From NCBI RefSeq assembly GCF_900110145.1, contig NZ_FOCP01000028.1:1-38874 (forward strand): 38,874 bases of DNA, written 5' to 3'. The position numbers were made by a program, and so were the translations under genes. The notes under the pieces were generated by a model. That model saw only the letters and a program-made list of their open reading frames with translations, had not been told where the DNA came from and searched no databases. Below are positions 17,588 to 26,437 of the stretch, piece after piece (the first letter of the stretch is position 1; each line of letters opens with the position of its first letter). The stretch comes from Nitrosomonas marina. GTDB taxonomy: Bacteria > Pseudomonadota > Gammaproteobacteria > Burkholderiales > Nitrosomonadaceae.

Positions 17588-18781
17588 ATGAATGATACCG
17601 AAAATTTTAAACAATATTTGAAAACTCTTTTACTTGTATTGCTAGCGGTCATTTTACCGCTAAAGGCTGCCGACGGTCTGGCATACGCACAAAATGCCGC
17701 CGGAGTCACTGCAACCGGGCCAGCCGATGATCAAACCGAATTGATGAAGGCTGCATTTTCCGGCAAAGACAAGATTGTCAGCGAATTGCTGGGCAAAGGT
17801 GTGAGTCCTGATCTGCAAAATGAAAAGGGATTTACGCCTTTGATGATTGCATCGCAGTATGGTTATGAAAATATTGTAACCATGCTGCTGGAAAAGGATG
17901 CGCATCTGGATATTCAGAACAACGGCGGGGCGACGGCATTGATTCTGGCCACCAAAAACGGGCATGCTACCGTGGTCAAGGCCTTGCTGGCAAAAGGTGC
18001 GCGGGTGAATCTGCAGACAAGCGATGGCATATCAGCCCTGATGCTGGCAGTTCAGGAAGGTTATGACAGCATAGTTGATGCGCTGTTGGCACAGAAGATC
18101 AATGTTAACCTTGGAACGGAAGATAATCTGACCGCATTAATGATCGCTGCTCTTGAAGGCAGAGAAACTATCGTCGATAAATTACTGGCAAAAAATGCCC
18201 GTATTGATACTCAGGCTTCTGATGGCACGACAGCATTGTATATGGCAGCACGAAACGGCCATACAGCGATTGTAAATACTTTGCTGGCGAAAGATGCGCC
18301 GGTTGATCTTATCGCCGCCAATCAGACTACGCCATTGCACGTCGCCGCACAGAACGGCTATATTGAAATCGTCAAGGCCCTGCTGGATAAGGGTATTTCG
18401 ATGGATCAGCCCGATCAGAACGGTGCTACAGCATTGACGCTGGCCGCTCTGGTTGGACAAAAGGAAGTAGTTGAAATACTGCTTGCATCCGGTGCTAAGA
18501 TCGATCATAAAGCCAGAAATGGTTTTACGCCGTTGATTCTGGCTGCGCAAAATGGACAGGTTCCGGTGATGAAGGTGCTGCTGGAAAAAGGCGCGCAAAT
18601 AGATCTTCAGAATGATGACGGCGTCACTGCGTTGATGTGGTCAGCGATGCACGATCATGTTGAAGCGGTAAAGTTGCTGCTCGAACATGATGCGGATGTG
18701 TCGATTAAAAGTGATAGCGGCAAGACAGCGTTGGAAATTGCCAGGAACGAGGATATTATTGAATTACTGCAGTCTGAATGA
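17588..18781 (+). CDS. Exported ankyrin-repeat protein
   Basis: A 397-residue protein with an N-terminal hydrophobic segment (about 13-28, LLLVLLAVILPL) and a possible signal peptidase site after GLAYA (about 35), so it should be periplasmic or anchored on the outer face of the inner membrane. From residue 48 to the end it consists of ten 33-residue ankyrin repeats plus a shorter capping repeat, all in register (pattern GxTALxxAAxNGHxxIVxxLL, then xKxAxxDxxxxx). The ATG at 17588 was chosen over a GTG nine bases earlier because AGGTG is well placed before it. Ankyrin repeats are binding modules; no enzyme domain is present. It is followed after 28 bases by ugpQ and probably shares its transcript. 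The partner is unknown. Confidence 0.88.
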   Translation: MNDTENFKQYLKTLLLVLLAVILPLKAADGLAYAQNAAGVTATGPADDQTELMKAAFSGKDKIVSELLGKGVSPDLQNEKGFTPLMIASQYGYENIVTMLLEKDAHLDIQNNGGATALILATKNGHATVVKALLAKGARVNLQTSDGISALMLAVQEGYDSIVDALLAQKINVNLGTEDNLTALMIAALEGRETIVDKLLAKNARIDTQASDGTTALYMAARNGHTAIVNTLLAKDAPVDLIAANQTTPLHVAAQNGYIEIVKALLDKGISMDQPDQNGATALTLAALVGQKEVVEILLASGAKIDHKARNGFTPLILAAQNGQVPVMKVLLEKGAQIDLQNDDGVTALMWSAMHDHVEAVKLLLEHDADVSIKSDSGKTALEIARNEDIIELLQSE

Positions 18782-18809
18782 CAGAGAATTCATAACGGAG
18801 TAGAAAATT

Positions 18810-19577
18810 TTGCAGCAACAGTCCGGTATATGCCAGGTTTTTGCCCATCGCGGCGCAAGCAGGGAAGCCATGGAAAACACGCGCGCGGCTTTCGAGCATG
18901 CATTGCTATATGCAATTGACGGTATTGAAACCGATGTGCAGCTTAGTCGTGATGAAGTGGCGGTGCTCTGGCACGACGAGTCTCTCGATAAAATCGGTCT
19001 GGCCGGTCAACATATCGATGATTTTGATTTGGCGCAACTGGAAACGTTGAATTTTCCGCAAACCGGCGATAAAGGCATCATGACGCTGAAAACGTTTCTG
19101 AATGATTACAATCAGCATTGCCGCTTGCTGATCGAAGTCAAAAACCATGACAGGGAACCCGTCATTCGCCATGAAATCAAAATGCGCCGTGTGATTAATC
19201 TCATTAAAGAAGTATCAGGCAGCCGGACTGCTGACCGTTTACTGGTATCGTCATTTAATTTGCAGAGTCTGGTTTATGCGCATCAGCAGGGTTGCGATAC
19301 GCCTCTGGTTTGCAATATTGACGATCACCAGACCATCGCGGACGTGCAGCAAACATTGAACGACTGTACGTTTCTTTACGGATTCTGTTTGCCAATAGCT
19401 TTGCTGGATCAGCATCTGACAGATCTGCTGCGTGCACACTATAAACGCATTATCGTATATACCTGTAATACGGATGATCAGATCAACAAGGCGCTACAAC
19501 TGGGTGTCGATATACTGATCAGCGATGTGCCGGACAAGGCGATTGAAATGCGGAATGCGAGACCGGGTGGTGCATGA
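18810..19577 (+). CDS. ugpQ: Glycerophosphodiester phosphodiesterase
   Basis: Hydrolyses glycerophosphodiesters (deacylated phospholipids) to glycerol 3-phosphate and an alcohol. The 255-residue GDPD-family TIM barrel has AHRGASREAMENT at the N-terminus (H13, R14), the metal-binding GIETDVQ (E40, D42) and WHDESLDK (H55), with LLIEVKN (E in strand) further on and a C-terminal block VDILISDVPDKA. There is no signal peptide, so it is cytoplasmic. The start is a TTG with GGAG upstream; no ATG fits before the catalytic motif. Its TGA overlaps the glpD ATG (ATGA), so the glycerol 3-phosphate product passes to the enzyme made from the same message. The symbol is given by family resemblance. Confidence 0.88.
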   Translation: MQQQSGICQVFAHRGASREAMENTRAAFEHALLYAIDGIETDVQLSRDEVAVLWHDESLDKIGLAGQHIDDFDLAQLETLNFPQTGDKGIMTLKTFLNDYNQHCRLLIEVKNHDREPVIRHEIKMRRVINLIKEVSGSRTADRLLVSSFNLQSLVYAHQQGCDTPLVCNIDDHQTIADVQQTLNDCTFLYGFCLPIALLDQHLTDLLRAHYKRIIVYTCNTDDQINKALQLGVDILISDVPDKAIEMRNARPGGA

Positions 19578-21190
19578 ACAGAAATCCCGAACGGCTAGAA
19601 AGTCAGACGTTCGATCTGCTTGTATGCGGTGGCGGAATTTACGGTGCCTGGACGGCTTATGATGCCGTATTGCGCGGCCTGAATGTTGCGCTGATCGATC
19701 AGGGTGATTGGGGCAGCGCTACTTCTTCTGCATCCAGCAAGCTGATTCACGGCGGTTTTCGGTATCTTGAGCAATTTGAATTCGGATTGGTGCGGAAAAC
19801 GCTGACCGAGCGTGAAATGTTGATGATGGTTGCGCCCCACCGGGTATGGCCACTGCGTTTTGGCGTACCTGTGTATGCGAACAGCCGGGTCGGTTTGCTG
19901 CGCTTGAAGCTGGGGCTGATGGCGTATGATTTGCTTGCGGTTGGACAACAAGCGTCGAAACGACATCGCTATTTCAACCGTCGGCAATTGAGCGCACGTT
20001 TTCCTTTTTTAAAAGCTGATACGCTGAAGGGCGGTTTTACGTACGCCGATGCGCAGACCGACGACGCACGGCTGGTGCTGGAACTGGTACAAGGTGCCAT
20101 GAATGCCGGTGCGGTATGTGTCAACTACTGCAAACTGACCGACCTGATAGAAACCGGCCAGCAGGCTACAGGTGCGGCTGTTTACGATGAACCGGCGGGG
20201 CGGACGTATACAATTCAGGCGAAACAGATTGTTAATACAACGGGTCCCTGGATAGCAGCGGACAATCGACGTCCGGAAAATTGTTTGTTGACCCGCGGTA
20301 TTCATATGGTCATGCCACAGCTTGGTCTGGAAGAGGCGCTGCTGCTTACAGCCCGTTCGGACGGGCGCGTTTTTTTTATGATCCCATGGTATGGATTGAC
20401 ATTACTGGGAACAACCGACACCACCTACCAGGGTCTGCTGAATCGTATCGACGTCGACGAAACAGAAGTCGATTATCTGCTGAATGCGGTCAATGATTAT
20501 TTGCGCGAACCCTGGACGCGCAGTGATATTGTCGGCGCTTTTGCCGGTGTACGGGTACTGAAGCATGAAGCGACTGCCGGTTCAGCTGAATCACCCTCAT
20601 CCGTCAGCCGGGACTGGGTAGTGAGAACTGCTTCAAACGGTGTTCACTATTCGATTGGTGGAAAATTAACGTCAGCCCGGCAGGATGCCGCTCAGATTGT
20701 CGACCGGGTCTGTGAAGAATTGAATATTGACGCGCCCTGCGCAACCCGAAACCGCAAGCTGCCCTGGTCGCCGCAGGACTCAAAGGAACCGGTCACATCG
20801 CTGGACAGCTTTTTGCGCTGGTCTGAAACAATGCAGGCACTGGCTGCGGAACTGAAAGTTGACCCGGAAAGTGCGTTGTGGCTGATTCGGCGTCATGGTA
20901 GTAAGGTTTCAGACATTCTGAAGGATATTGAACAACGACCGGATCTGGCTGCACGCATTGTTCCGTCCTTACCGTTGATCCAGGCCGATCTCATGCACTG
21001 CGCAGCCGACGAGATGGTTATGCACCTGGACGATCTGCTGCGCCGCCGGTTGCCACTGCTGATTCTCGCGAAGCTGACCGAAACAGATTTGCGCCGAATC
21101 GGTGGAAACGTCGCGACTGTGCTGAACTGGGGCGAATCGAGAGTGCAGGAAGAAATTGCGCGCTGCAGTGGTTATGGTTGGAAACATTAG
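19574..21190 (+). CDS. glpD: Aerobic glycerol-3-phosphate dehydrogenase
   Basis: Oxidises glycerol 3-phosphate to dihydroxyacetone phosphate with FAD and passes the electrons to quinone at the inner membrane. The 538-residue product has the FAD dinucleotide motif LLVCGGGIYGAW (G19, G21, G24), the family signature SSASSKLIHGGFRYLEQFEF, PWYGLTLLGTTDTTYQG, GVRVLKHE and the C-terminal FAD contact YSIGGKLTSARQDA. It is translationally coupled to ugpQ by an ATGA overlap. In a mainly autotrophic organism this pair more likely recycles phospholipid head groups than feeds growth on glycerol; no glpK or glpF is present here. The downstream gene converges after 61 bases. Confidence 0.93.
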   Translation: MNRNPERLESQTFDLLVCGGGIYGAWTAYDAVLRGLNVALIDQGDWGSATSSASSKLIHGGFRYLEQFEFGLVRKTLTEREMLMMVAPHRVWPLRFGVPVYANSRVGLLRLKLGLMAYDLLAVGQQASKRHRYFNRRQLSARFPFLKADTLKGGFTYADAQTDDARLVLELVQGAMNAGAVCVNYCKLTDLIETGQQATGAAVYDEPAGRTYTIQAKQIVNTTGPWIAADNRRPENCLLTRGIHMVMPQLGLEEALLLTARSDGRVFFMIPWYGLTLLGTTDTTYQGLLNRIDVDETEVDYLLNAVNDYLREPWTRSDIVGAFAGVRVLKHEATAGSAESPSSVSRDWVVRTASNGVHYSIGGKLTSARQDAAQIVDRVCEELNIDAPCATRNRKLPWSPQDSKEPVTSLDSFLRWSETMQALAAELKVDPESALWLIRRHGSKVSDILKDIEQRPDLAARIVPSLPLIQADLMHCAADEMVMHLDDLLRRRLPLLILAKLTETDLRRIGGNVATVLNWGESRVQEEIARCSGYGWKH

Positions 21191-21251
21191 AACCTGGCTG
21201 TACAAGTAAATCTCAAACCGTTGAATCATGCGGGGTTGATGCAGGAATATA

Positions 21252-22418
21252 TTACTCAGGTGTTTTATTTCTCTTCAAACTTCCCTCGATCATTTTATAT
21301 TCGAGCAAGCGGCATTCGAGTGCACCGTTGAATAAAGGCGTGCGGCGTGTTGCCTTAAGCCGAATTGTTTTTGGTAACATGGTGTCGGCGGATAATATAT
21401 AGGCAGTCCAGCCGCTGAACTTGCTTTTCAATATATCACCCAGTTTTGGGTAAAATTCAGCTAACGACTGTGTTTCTCCAATGCGGACGCCATAAGGCGG
21501 ATTGGTTATCAGAATACCCTGCGGTGTCGGTGCGGTGATCTCCAGCACATTGGCCTGTTTCAGGTGTACGGCATCAAGTAAACCAGCGGCTTCCAGATTG
21601 GTTCGCGCATCCGAAAGTGCATATCCGTATAGATCGCTGCCGTAAATGGGCTGCCGGGTTGCCGGGTGCTGTTTGCTCAATGCTTCTTTTTTGAGTTTAA
21701 TCCATTGGGCTTGGTCGAATTGCTTGAATTTTTCAAATGCGAAATGCCGTTGTGATCCCGGTGCGATATTTAACGCGATTTGGGCGGCTTCAAGCAGAAA
21801 TGTTCCGCTGCCACACATGGGGTCAAGCAGTGGCTTGCCAGGTTGCCAACCGGTTAAAGATAAAATGCCCGCTGCCAGATTTTCGCGTATAGGTGCATTT
21901 CCAGCTGCTTTTCGGTAGCCTCGCTTAAATAACGCATCGCCGGATGTGTCCAGATAGAGCGTAAATTCGTTTGCGTTTAAAAAACCGTGTATGCGGATGT
22001 CGGGATGTACGGTATCAATACTGGGACGTTTGCCGGTTATTTTACGGAATTTGTCGCAGACGGCATCCTTGATTCTCAGCGTAACAAAATCAAGGCTGCG
22101 TAATGGGCATTTAATTGCTGCCAGATTGACACGTACGGTTAATTCGGATGAGAACCACTCATGCCAGGGTAATGCCAGTGTGGTATCGTAAACGTCCTGC
22201 TCGCTGCGATAAGTTGTGCTGGTGATTTGCCATAAAATGCGACTTGCAATGCGGCTGCCGAGGTTGGCCTGATAACAGGTTTTCCAGTTTCCCTGAAAGT
22301 GCACGCCGCCATTCGCTGATAGAACCATAGCGGCGCCCAGTTTCGACAGCTCGTCAGCCAGCATGGCCTCAACCCCCCGCGGACAGGGGGCGAAAAACTG
22401 CAGCGGCCGCGCATTCAA
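21252..22418 (-). CDS. THUMP-domain class I SAM-dependent rRNA methyltransferase (RlmL-like)
   Basis: Probably methylates guanine N2 of 23S rRNA, like the N-terminal half of E. coli RlmKL. The product has an N-terminal ferredoxin-like and THUMP region (LQFFAPCPRGVEAMLADEL to about residue 150), motif I LLDPMCGSGTFLLEAA and the catalytic motif TNPPYGVRIGE. It lacks the C-terminal RlmK half. No ATG fits: the frame opens at a TTG at 22472, which would overlap the upstream DUF423 gene by 47 bases. I prefer the TTG at 22418 because the family N-terminus begins at about that point, giving 388 residues; neither has a good ribosome binding site. It probably forms a pair with the DUF423 gene. Confidence 0.85.
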   Translation of the reverse strand: MNARPLQFFAPCPRGVEAMLADELSKLGAAMVLSANGGVHFQGNWKTCYQANLGSRIASRILWQITSTTYRSEQDVYDTTLALPWHEWFSSELTVRVNLAAIKCPLRSLDFVTLRIKDAVCDKFRKITGKRPSIDTVHPDIRIHGFLNANEFTLYLDTSGDALFKRGYRKAAGNAPIRENLAAGILSLTGWQPGKPLLDPMCGSGTFLLEAAQIALNIAPGSQRHFAFEKFKQFDQAQWIKLKKEALSKQHPATRQPIYGSDLYGYALSDARTNLEAAGLLDAVHLKQANVLEITAPTPQGILITNPPYGVRIGETQSLAEFYPKLGDILKSKFSGWTAYILSADTMLPKTIRLKATRRTPLFNGALECRLLEYKMIEGSLKRNKTPE

Positions 22419-22425
22419 GGACTTG

Positions 22426-22812
22426 TTAATCAACAGACGGGCTGTCTTTCCAAAGCGCAATGGCAAGTACAACCCAGGAAACTATATAAGAAAAACCACC
22501 AAATGGTGTGATGATACCAAAAGCACGTATTTCGGTCAGGCTAAGCAGATATAAATTAAAGCTGAATAGAATGATGCCGAGCAGCATCAGCCAACCGGAC
22601 AGTTCAATCAAACGAGATTTGGCGTAGTGGATTAACAGGAGACCAATGATCAGCAAGCCAAACGAGTGGTATAAGTGATACTGCAAGCCGGTATGGAAAA
22701 TAGTCTGCATGTCATCGGTGAGGACGCTTTTTAAACCATGTGCACCAAAAGCACCCAGCGCAATGCAGATAAAAGTATTGATAGCGCCCAGTAAGAGAAA
22801 CGGTTTAGGCAT
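22426..22812 (-). CDS. DUF423 family small membrane protein
   Basis: A 128-residue integral membrane protein of the DUF423 family (YgdD/YwdK-like), with four hydrophobic segments and the conserved N-terminal motif GAINTFICIALGAFGAHGL, then TGLQYHLYHSFGLL. The function of the family is not established. The ATG at 22812 follows a clear ribosome binding site (AAAGGAAAAT). It lies directly upstream of the RlmL-like gene, an arrangement I recall from other proteobacteria. Confidence 0.92.
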   Translation of the reverse strand: MPKPFLLLGAINTFICIALGAFGAHGLKSVLTDDMQTIFHTGLQYHLYHSFGLLIIGLLLIHYAKSRLIELSGWLMLLGIILFSFNLYLLSLTEIRAFGIITPFGGFSYIVSWVVLAIALWKDSPSVD

Positions 22813-22843
22813 TGAAATTTTCCTTTTTGGGATTTGTTGATGT

Positions 22844-24232
22844 TCAGTAATTATCGGACCGGGGATTGGTCTTTTTTGTTTTATTGCTGTTATTACAGGT
22901 TTTGGTTACATTGGCATTGACATGCCCTTGAGCGAATTTTACCTGAATTTTATCACCTGCACTGACCTGATTCGCTTTGCTTACGATTTTGCCTTCGGAA
23001 GAATAAGTAATACTGTATCCCCGGTTTAAGATGGATTGCGGGTTTAGCTGTATTAACTGTTCCTGGCGGTGTTGTAGTTTTGTTGCCATTATTTCAATCT
23101 TTCGTAAGCATGTCTGTGAAAGCTGTTCAGCTATTCTTTTTTGCTGCTCTGCTACCGGTGTAAGATTGGGTCGACTGGACAGGATGCGCTGGTAATATGA
23201 TCGGGTTACCCAAAATCGTTTGTCGATATGGTATGTGATGCTGGCAATGAGACGCTCCTGTAAATGCTGAAGGTGTGATAACTGGTTTTGAATGCGTTCG
23301 CCTGGGTGTGTATGCCGGTGTGTGAGCAGATCGATTTTCTGCATACTGTTTTCTAGCTTGCGTGTTATAGCATGGTGCAGTTTCTGATGTTGTCTGGATA
23401 ACCGCTGTTTCAGTTCTGTTATTTCCGGGCTGGATATTTCTGCAGCTGCAGTCGGTGTGGGCGCGCGCCTGTCGGCTACGAAATCAGCAATGGTGAAATC
23501 AGTTTCATGGCCAATACCGCTGATTACAGGGACTGTGCAGGCGGCGATGGCCCTCGCGACTGTTTCTTCATTAAATGCCCATAAATCCTCTATGCTGCCG
23601 CCGCCTCTGCATAAAATCAAGACATCGCATTCATGTCGTGCCGAGGCTGCGACAATTGCGGAGGCAATGTTTATCGCAGCATCTCTGCCTTGTACCGGCG
23701 TTGGATAAATGACTATTGGCAGTGACGGCAAGCGGCGTTTCAGCGTGGTAATCACATCATGTAATGCCGCCGTCGCAGGAGAGGTAATAATGCCGATCTG
23801 ACGCGGGAAAGCGGGAAGTTTTTTTTTCCGGTCCGGGTCGAACAGGCCATCTCTATCAAGTTGTTTCTTCAGGCGTTCGAAAGCTTCATATAATGTGCCC
23901 AGACCTGCACGCCGTACAGTTTCGACATTCAGCTGATAATCGCCGCGCGCCTCATATAGTGTTACCAGCGCGAGCACTTCAACCTGAGTGCCATCCCTGG
24001 GTTGCCAGTCAAGATACTGGTTTTTATGTCGGAACATAACACAGCGAACCTGGGCATCGGCGTCTTTGAGTGAAAAATACCAGTGTCCGGATGGGTATCG
24101 TTTAAGATTTGAAATCTCACCATTGACCCATAATAAAGGAAAGTTATTCTCGAGAACGGTTTTAACGTTACTGTTCAGTTCACTTACCGTTATAATTGTC
24201 TGGGTAATTTCGAGTGCAGATGGTAAATTCAT
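22844..24232 (-). CDS. xseA: Exodeoxyribonuclease VII large subunit
   Basis: The catalytic subunit of exonuclease VII, which degrades single-stranded DNA from both ends. The 462-residue product has the N-terminal OB fold (VNGEISNLKRYPSGHWYFSL, about 38-57), the family core with FPRQIGIITSPATAALHDV, LILCRGGGSIEDLWAFNEE and GHETDFTIADFVADRRAPTP, and then a long helical coiled-coil region (about 270-410). The frame is open to a TTG at 24253, but the ATG at 24232 starts closer to the family N-terminus. The small subunit gene xseB is not adjacent. It is transcribed away from the exbB-like gene across an AT-rich region. Confidence 0.95.
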   Translation of the reverse strand: MNLPSALEITQTIITVSELNSNVKTVLENNFPLLWVNGEISNLKRYPSGHWYFSLKDADAQVRCVMFRHKNQYLDWQPRDGTQVEVLALVTLYEARGDYQLNVETVRRAGLGTLYEAFERLKKQLDRDGLFDPDRKKKLPAFPRQIGIITSPATAALHDVITTLKRRLPSLPIVIYPTPVQGRDAAINIASAIVAASARHECDVLILCRGGGSIEDLWAFNEETVARAIAACTVPVISGIGHETDFTIADFVADRRAPTPTAAAEISSPEITELKQRLSRQHQKLHHAITRKLENSMQKIDLLTHRHTHPGERIQNQLSHLQHLQERLIASITYHIDKRFWVTRSYYQRILSSRPNLTPVAEQQKRIAEQLSQTCLRKIEIMATKLQHRQEQLIQLNPQSILNRGYSITYSSEGKIVSKANQVSAGDKIQVKFAQGHVNANVTKTCNNSNKTKKTNPRSDNY

Positions 24233-24641
24233 AGAGGTATGTGATCCGCCCAAATGATCGTGTCAGCCGTGTGTTGTGTTTCAACTGTATGAAACTAAAT
24301 GTTATCAGATTTAAAAATGATCCACATTTACCAGTGAAATTGATACTATAACCGGCTTCGTGATCAATCAATCATATATTTATTATAATTTGTTGTTTAT
24401 AAATGACAATTCAAATTGTGTAAAATTTGTTTTTGCAAAAATACTGTTTTATTCTGATGACTTAATACTTAATATTCAGGGGATATCCACAAGGTTATTC
24501 ACAGATATGATTGGCAAGTATTGCCAGTTTCCGAACACAAATCAGCAAGATGCATTTTGTAATTGATTCTGGAATCAGGGTACCTGTTTTTTTTTAGTTG
24601 ATAAATTCAATCCAGTCTAACAAACGTGAGGAGAATGCCGG
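24233..24641. other. AT-rich divergent region with two DnaA-box-like sites
   Basis: This 409-base gap between xseA (minus) and the exbB-like gene (plus) is strongly AT-rich from about 24360 to 24480. Right next to that stretch is a 9-base match to the DnaA box consensus TTATNCACA (TTATTCACA, 24495-24503), with a one-mismatch copy (ATATCCACA) at 24483-24491, 12 bases away in the same orientation. No dnaA, dnaN, rpmH or parAB is nearby, so this is probably not the chromosome origin. I see no gene here. Confidence 0.45.
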
Positions 24642-25295
24642 GTGTTATCGTTAATTGAAGCAGCGGGCTGGCCGATATGGCCTATTATTTTAGCTTCCAT
24701 TATAGCTGTAGGTATTATTGGCGAGCGAATATGGTCATTGCGTCAAAATGTGGTGGCACCGAAAGACTTGCTGCCGAGAGTGTTAAACGAATATAAAAGA
24801 AGCGGCGTCACTTTGGACATGGTTACCAAACTTCAGCAGCATTCCCCGCTGGGAAAGGTTTTTGCCGCTGGATTGCAAAACGAGCACAGCCCACGTGAAA
24901 TCATGAAGGAATCCATCGAAGAGGCCGGGCGTGTCGTGACGCATGATCTGGATCGTTATCTGACGACACTGGGGACAATAGCCGCACTAAGCCCATTAAT
25001 GGGTTTATTTGGAACGCTGGTCGGCATGATTGAAATTTTTGGTTCCAATTCTCCGACGGGAAGCAATCCGGCGCAGCTGGCTTACGGCATTTCTGTCGCA
25101 CTTTATAATGCAGCCTTTGGTATACTCGTTGCTATTCCGAGTATGATTTTTTATCGCCATTTTCGTGCAAAAGTAGATGCGCTGGCGATAGAAATGGAAT
25201 TGCAGGCACTGAAACTGGTCGAGACTGTTCAGGGAGAGCGCAAGTTAACAGCAGGGCTCAGACAAGACCAGAATGTCGTGCAATCGCATCGATAG
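24642..25295 (+). CDS. MotA/TolQ/ExbB proton channel family protein
   Basis: A 217-residue inner-membrane protein of the ExbB/TolQ family, which uses the proton gradient to power outer-membrane processes. There are three hydrophobic segments (about 8-25, 108-130 and 148-170) with the conserved block TLGTIAALSPLMGLFGTLVGMIEIF followed by AYGISVALYNAAFGILVAIPSMIFY. The GTG start at 24642 follows a strong GAGGAG. ExbB usually precedes exbD, often with lpxK in betaproteobacteria; here no exbD follows and the next gene is hpnA. The partner subunit must be elsewhere or the protein works differently. Confidence 0.88.
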   Translation: MLSLIEAAGWPIWPIILASIIAVGIIGERIWSLRQNVVAPKDLLPRVLNEYKRSGVTLDMVTKLQQHSPLGKVFAAGLQNEHSPREIMKESIEEAGRVVTHDLDRYLTTLGTIAALSPLMGLFGTLVGMIEIFGSNSPTGSNPAQLAYGISVALYNAAFGILVAIPSMIFYRHFRAKVDALAIEMELQALKLVETVQGERKLTAGLRQDQNVVQSHR

Positions 25296-25306
25296 TGTGG
25301 AATCTT

Positions 25307-25329
25307 GCAGTATTTATGATAAATACTGC
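25307..25329. repeat. Perfect 23-nt palindrome between the exbB-like gene and hpnA
   Basis: Two perfectly complementary 11-base arms (GCAGTATTTAT, 25307-25317, and ATAAATACTGC, 25319-25329) are separated by a single G. It starts 12 bases after the exbB-like stop. It could form a hairpin, but no T-run follows, so it may be a protein-binding site upstream of the hopanoid genes rather than an intrinsic terminator. Confidence 0.6.
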
Positions 25330-25400
25330 CTGGATATTAGCAGGTTGTTTGATTTGATTAGTAAAAAAATAATTTTTATGCTGCGAAAACAGGAGTGTAA

Positions 25401-26417
25401 GTGAGTATACGACGCTCGTTGGTTACTGGTGGCGGCGGTTTTATTGGCTTGCATTTGGTTCAACAGCTTCATGAGCGCGGCGATGAAGTAAGAGTTCTGG
25501 AATTGCCGGGTGTGCCGTTGCCATCATACGTCGAGGCGGTACGTGGTTCCGTGTGCGATGCCGATGTCGTCAAAAACGCGTTAAAAGGTGTGCAGAGAAT
25601 ATACCATCTGGCGGCAAATCCGAATTTGTGGGCTCATGACAAAAATGACTTCAGGCGTGTCAATTACGAAGGCACCTGTATGATGCTAAAAGAAGCTCAA
25701 AAGTGCGATCTTGAAGTTTTTGTACATACGTCTACAGAGTCGATTTTTGTGGGAAAATCGCGATGGGAGACCGGAGCCGAAGTGATAACCAGACGCCCCA
25801 TTCACAAATTGCCCGGGCCTTACAGCCGTTCAAAATTTCTCGCTGAACAGGCTGCTGTTGAAGCGGTAGAAAACGGCATGCCTGTTGTTATTGTTGCACC
25901 GGCACTGCCGGTTGGTCCGGGTGATCGAAGAGTTACTCCGCCAACGCGTATGATTCTTGATTTTATCAATACGCGACCGCCCGCATATCTTGAATGTGGT
26001 TTTAATCTGATTGACGTGCGGGACGTTGCTGCCGGTCATATACTGGCAGCCGAACATGGTCGGTCCGGTGATCGATACATACTTGGCAATAAAAATTTGA
26101 TGCTAAGCGAGTTGCTGCGAATGATAGAGGAAATTACCGGCCTTGCGATGCCCAAAATTCGAATTCCATACTGGGCTGCATTGGCAGCAGGTGCATTTTC
26201 TGAATTTATTGCAGATTATGTGACCCGAAACCAGCCAAGAGCACCGTTGACCGGGGTGAGACTGGCACGTTACCCGTTGTATTTTGACAGTGAAAAGGCA
26301 ATTCAGGAACTGGGGCTACCGCAAAATTCGGTGTATCAGGCGCTTGCTGATGAAATAGAGTGGCTCTGTGACGAGGGGTTGATTACCCGACGCTTGCCCA
26401 TGCAACAAAGGGTATAG
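25401..26417 (+). CDS. hpnA: Hopanoid-associated sugar epimerase HpnA
   Basis: A 338-residue extended short-chain dehydrogenase/epimerase. It has the NAD motif TGGGGFIG (9-16), VHTSTESIF near the catalytic serine/threonine, the YXXXK pair (Y141, K145 in GPYSRSKFLAE) and VAPALPVGPGD. HpnA-type proteins lie in hopanoid clusters and are thought to act on the sugar-derived side chain, although their exact reaction is not established. The GTG start at 25401 has AGGAG seven bases upstream. The downstream neighbours are an MlaA-type lipoprotein, squalene-hopene cyclase and hpnG, which supports the assignment. Confidence 0.85.
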   Translation: MSIRRSLVTGGGGFIGLHLVQQLHERGDEVRVLELPGVPLPSYVEAVRGSVCDADVVKNALKGVQRIYHLAANPNLWAHDKNDFRRVNYEGTCMMLKEAQKCDLEVFVHTSTESIFVGKSRWETGAEVITRRPIHKLPGPYSRSKFLAEQAAVEAVENGMPVVIVAPALPVGPGDRRVTPPTRMILDFINTRPPAYLECGFNLIDVRDVAAGHILAAEHGRSGDRYILGNKNLMLSELLRMIEEITGLAMPKIRIPYWAALAAGAFSEFIADYVTRNQPRAPLTGVRLARYPLYFDSEKAIQELGLPQNSVYQALADEIEWLCDEGLITRRLPMQQRV

Positions 26418-26437
26418 CCGTGTTGAACGTTAATTCC

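Noticed and set aside
17588..18781. Repeat array such as a CRISPR or mobile element in the ankyrin gene
   Set aside because: The 99-base periodicity is degenerate at the DNA level and is fully explained by in-frame 33-residue ankyrin repeats.
24483..24503. Chromosome replication origin
   Set aside because: The DnaA-box-like pair is suggestive, but only one exact box is present and none of the usual origin genes lie nearby; it is kept only as a low-interest finding.
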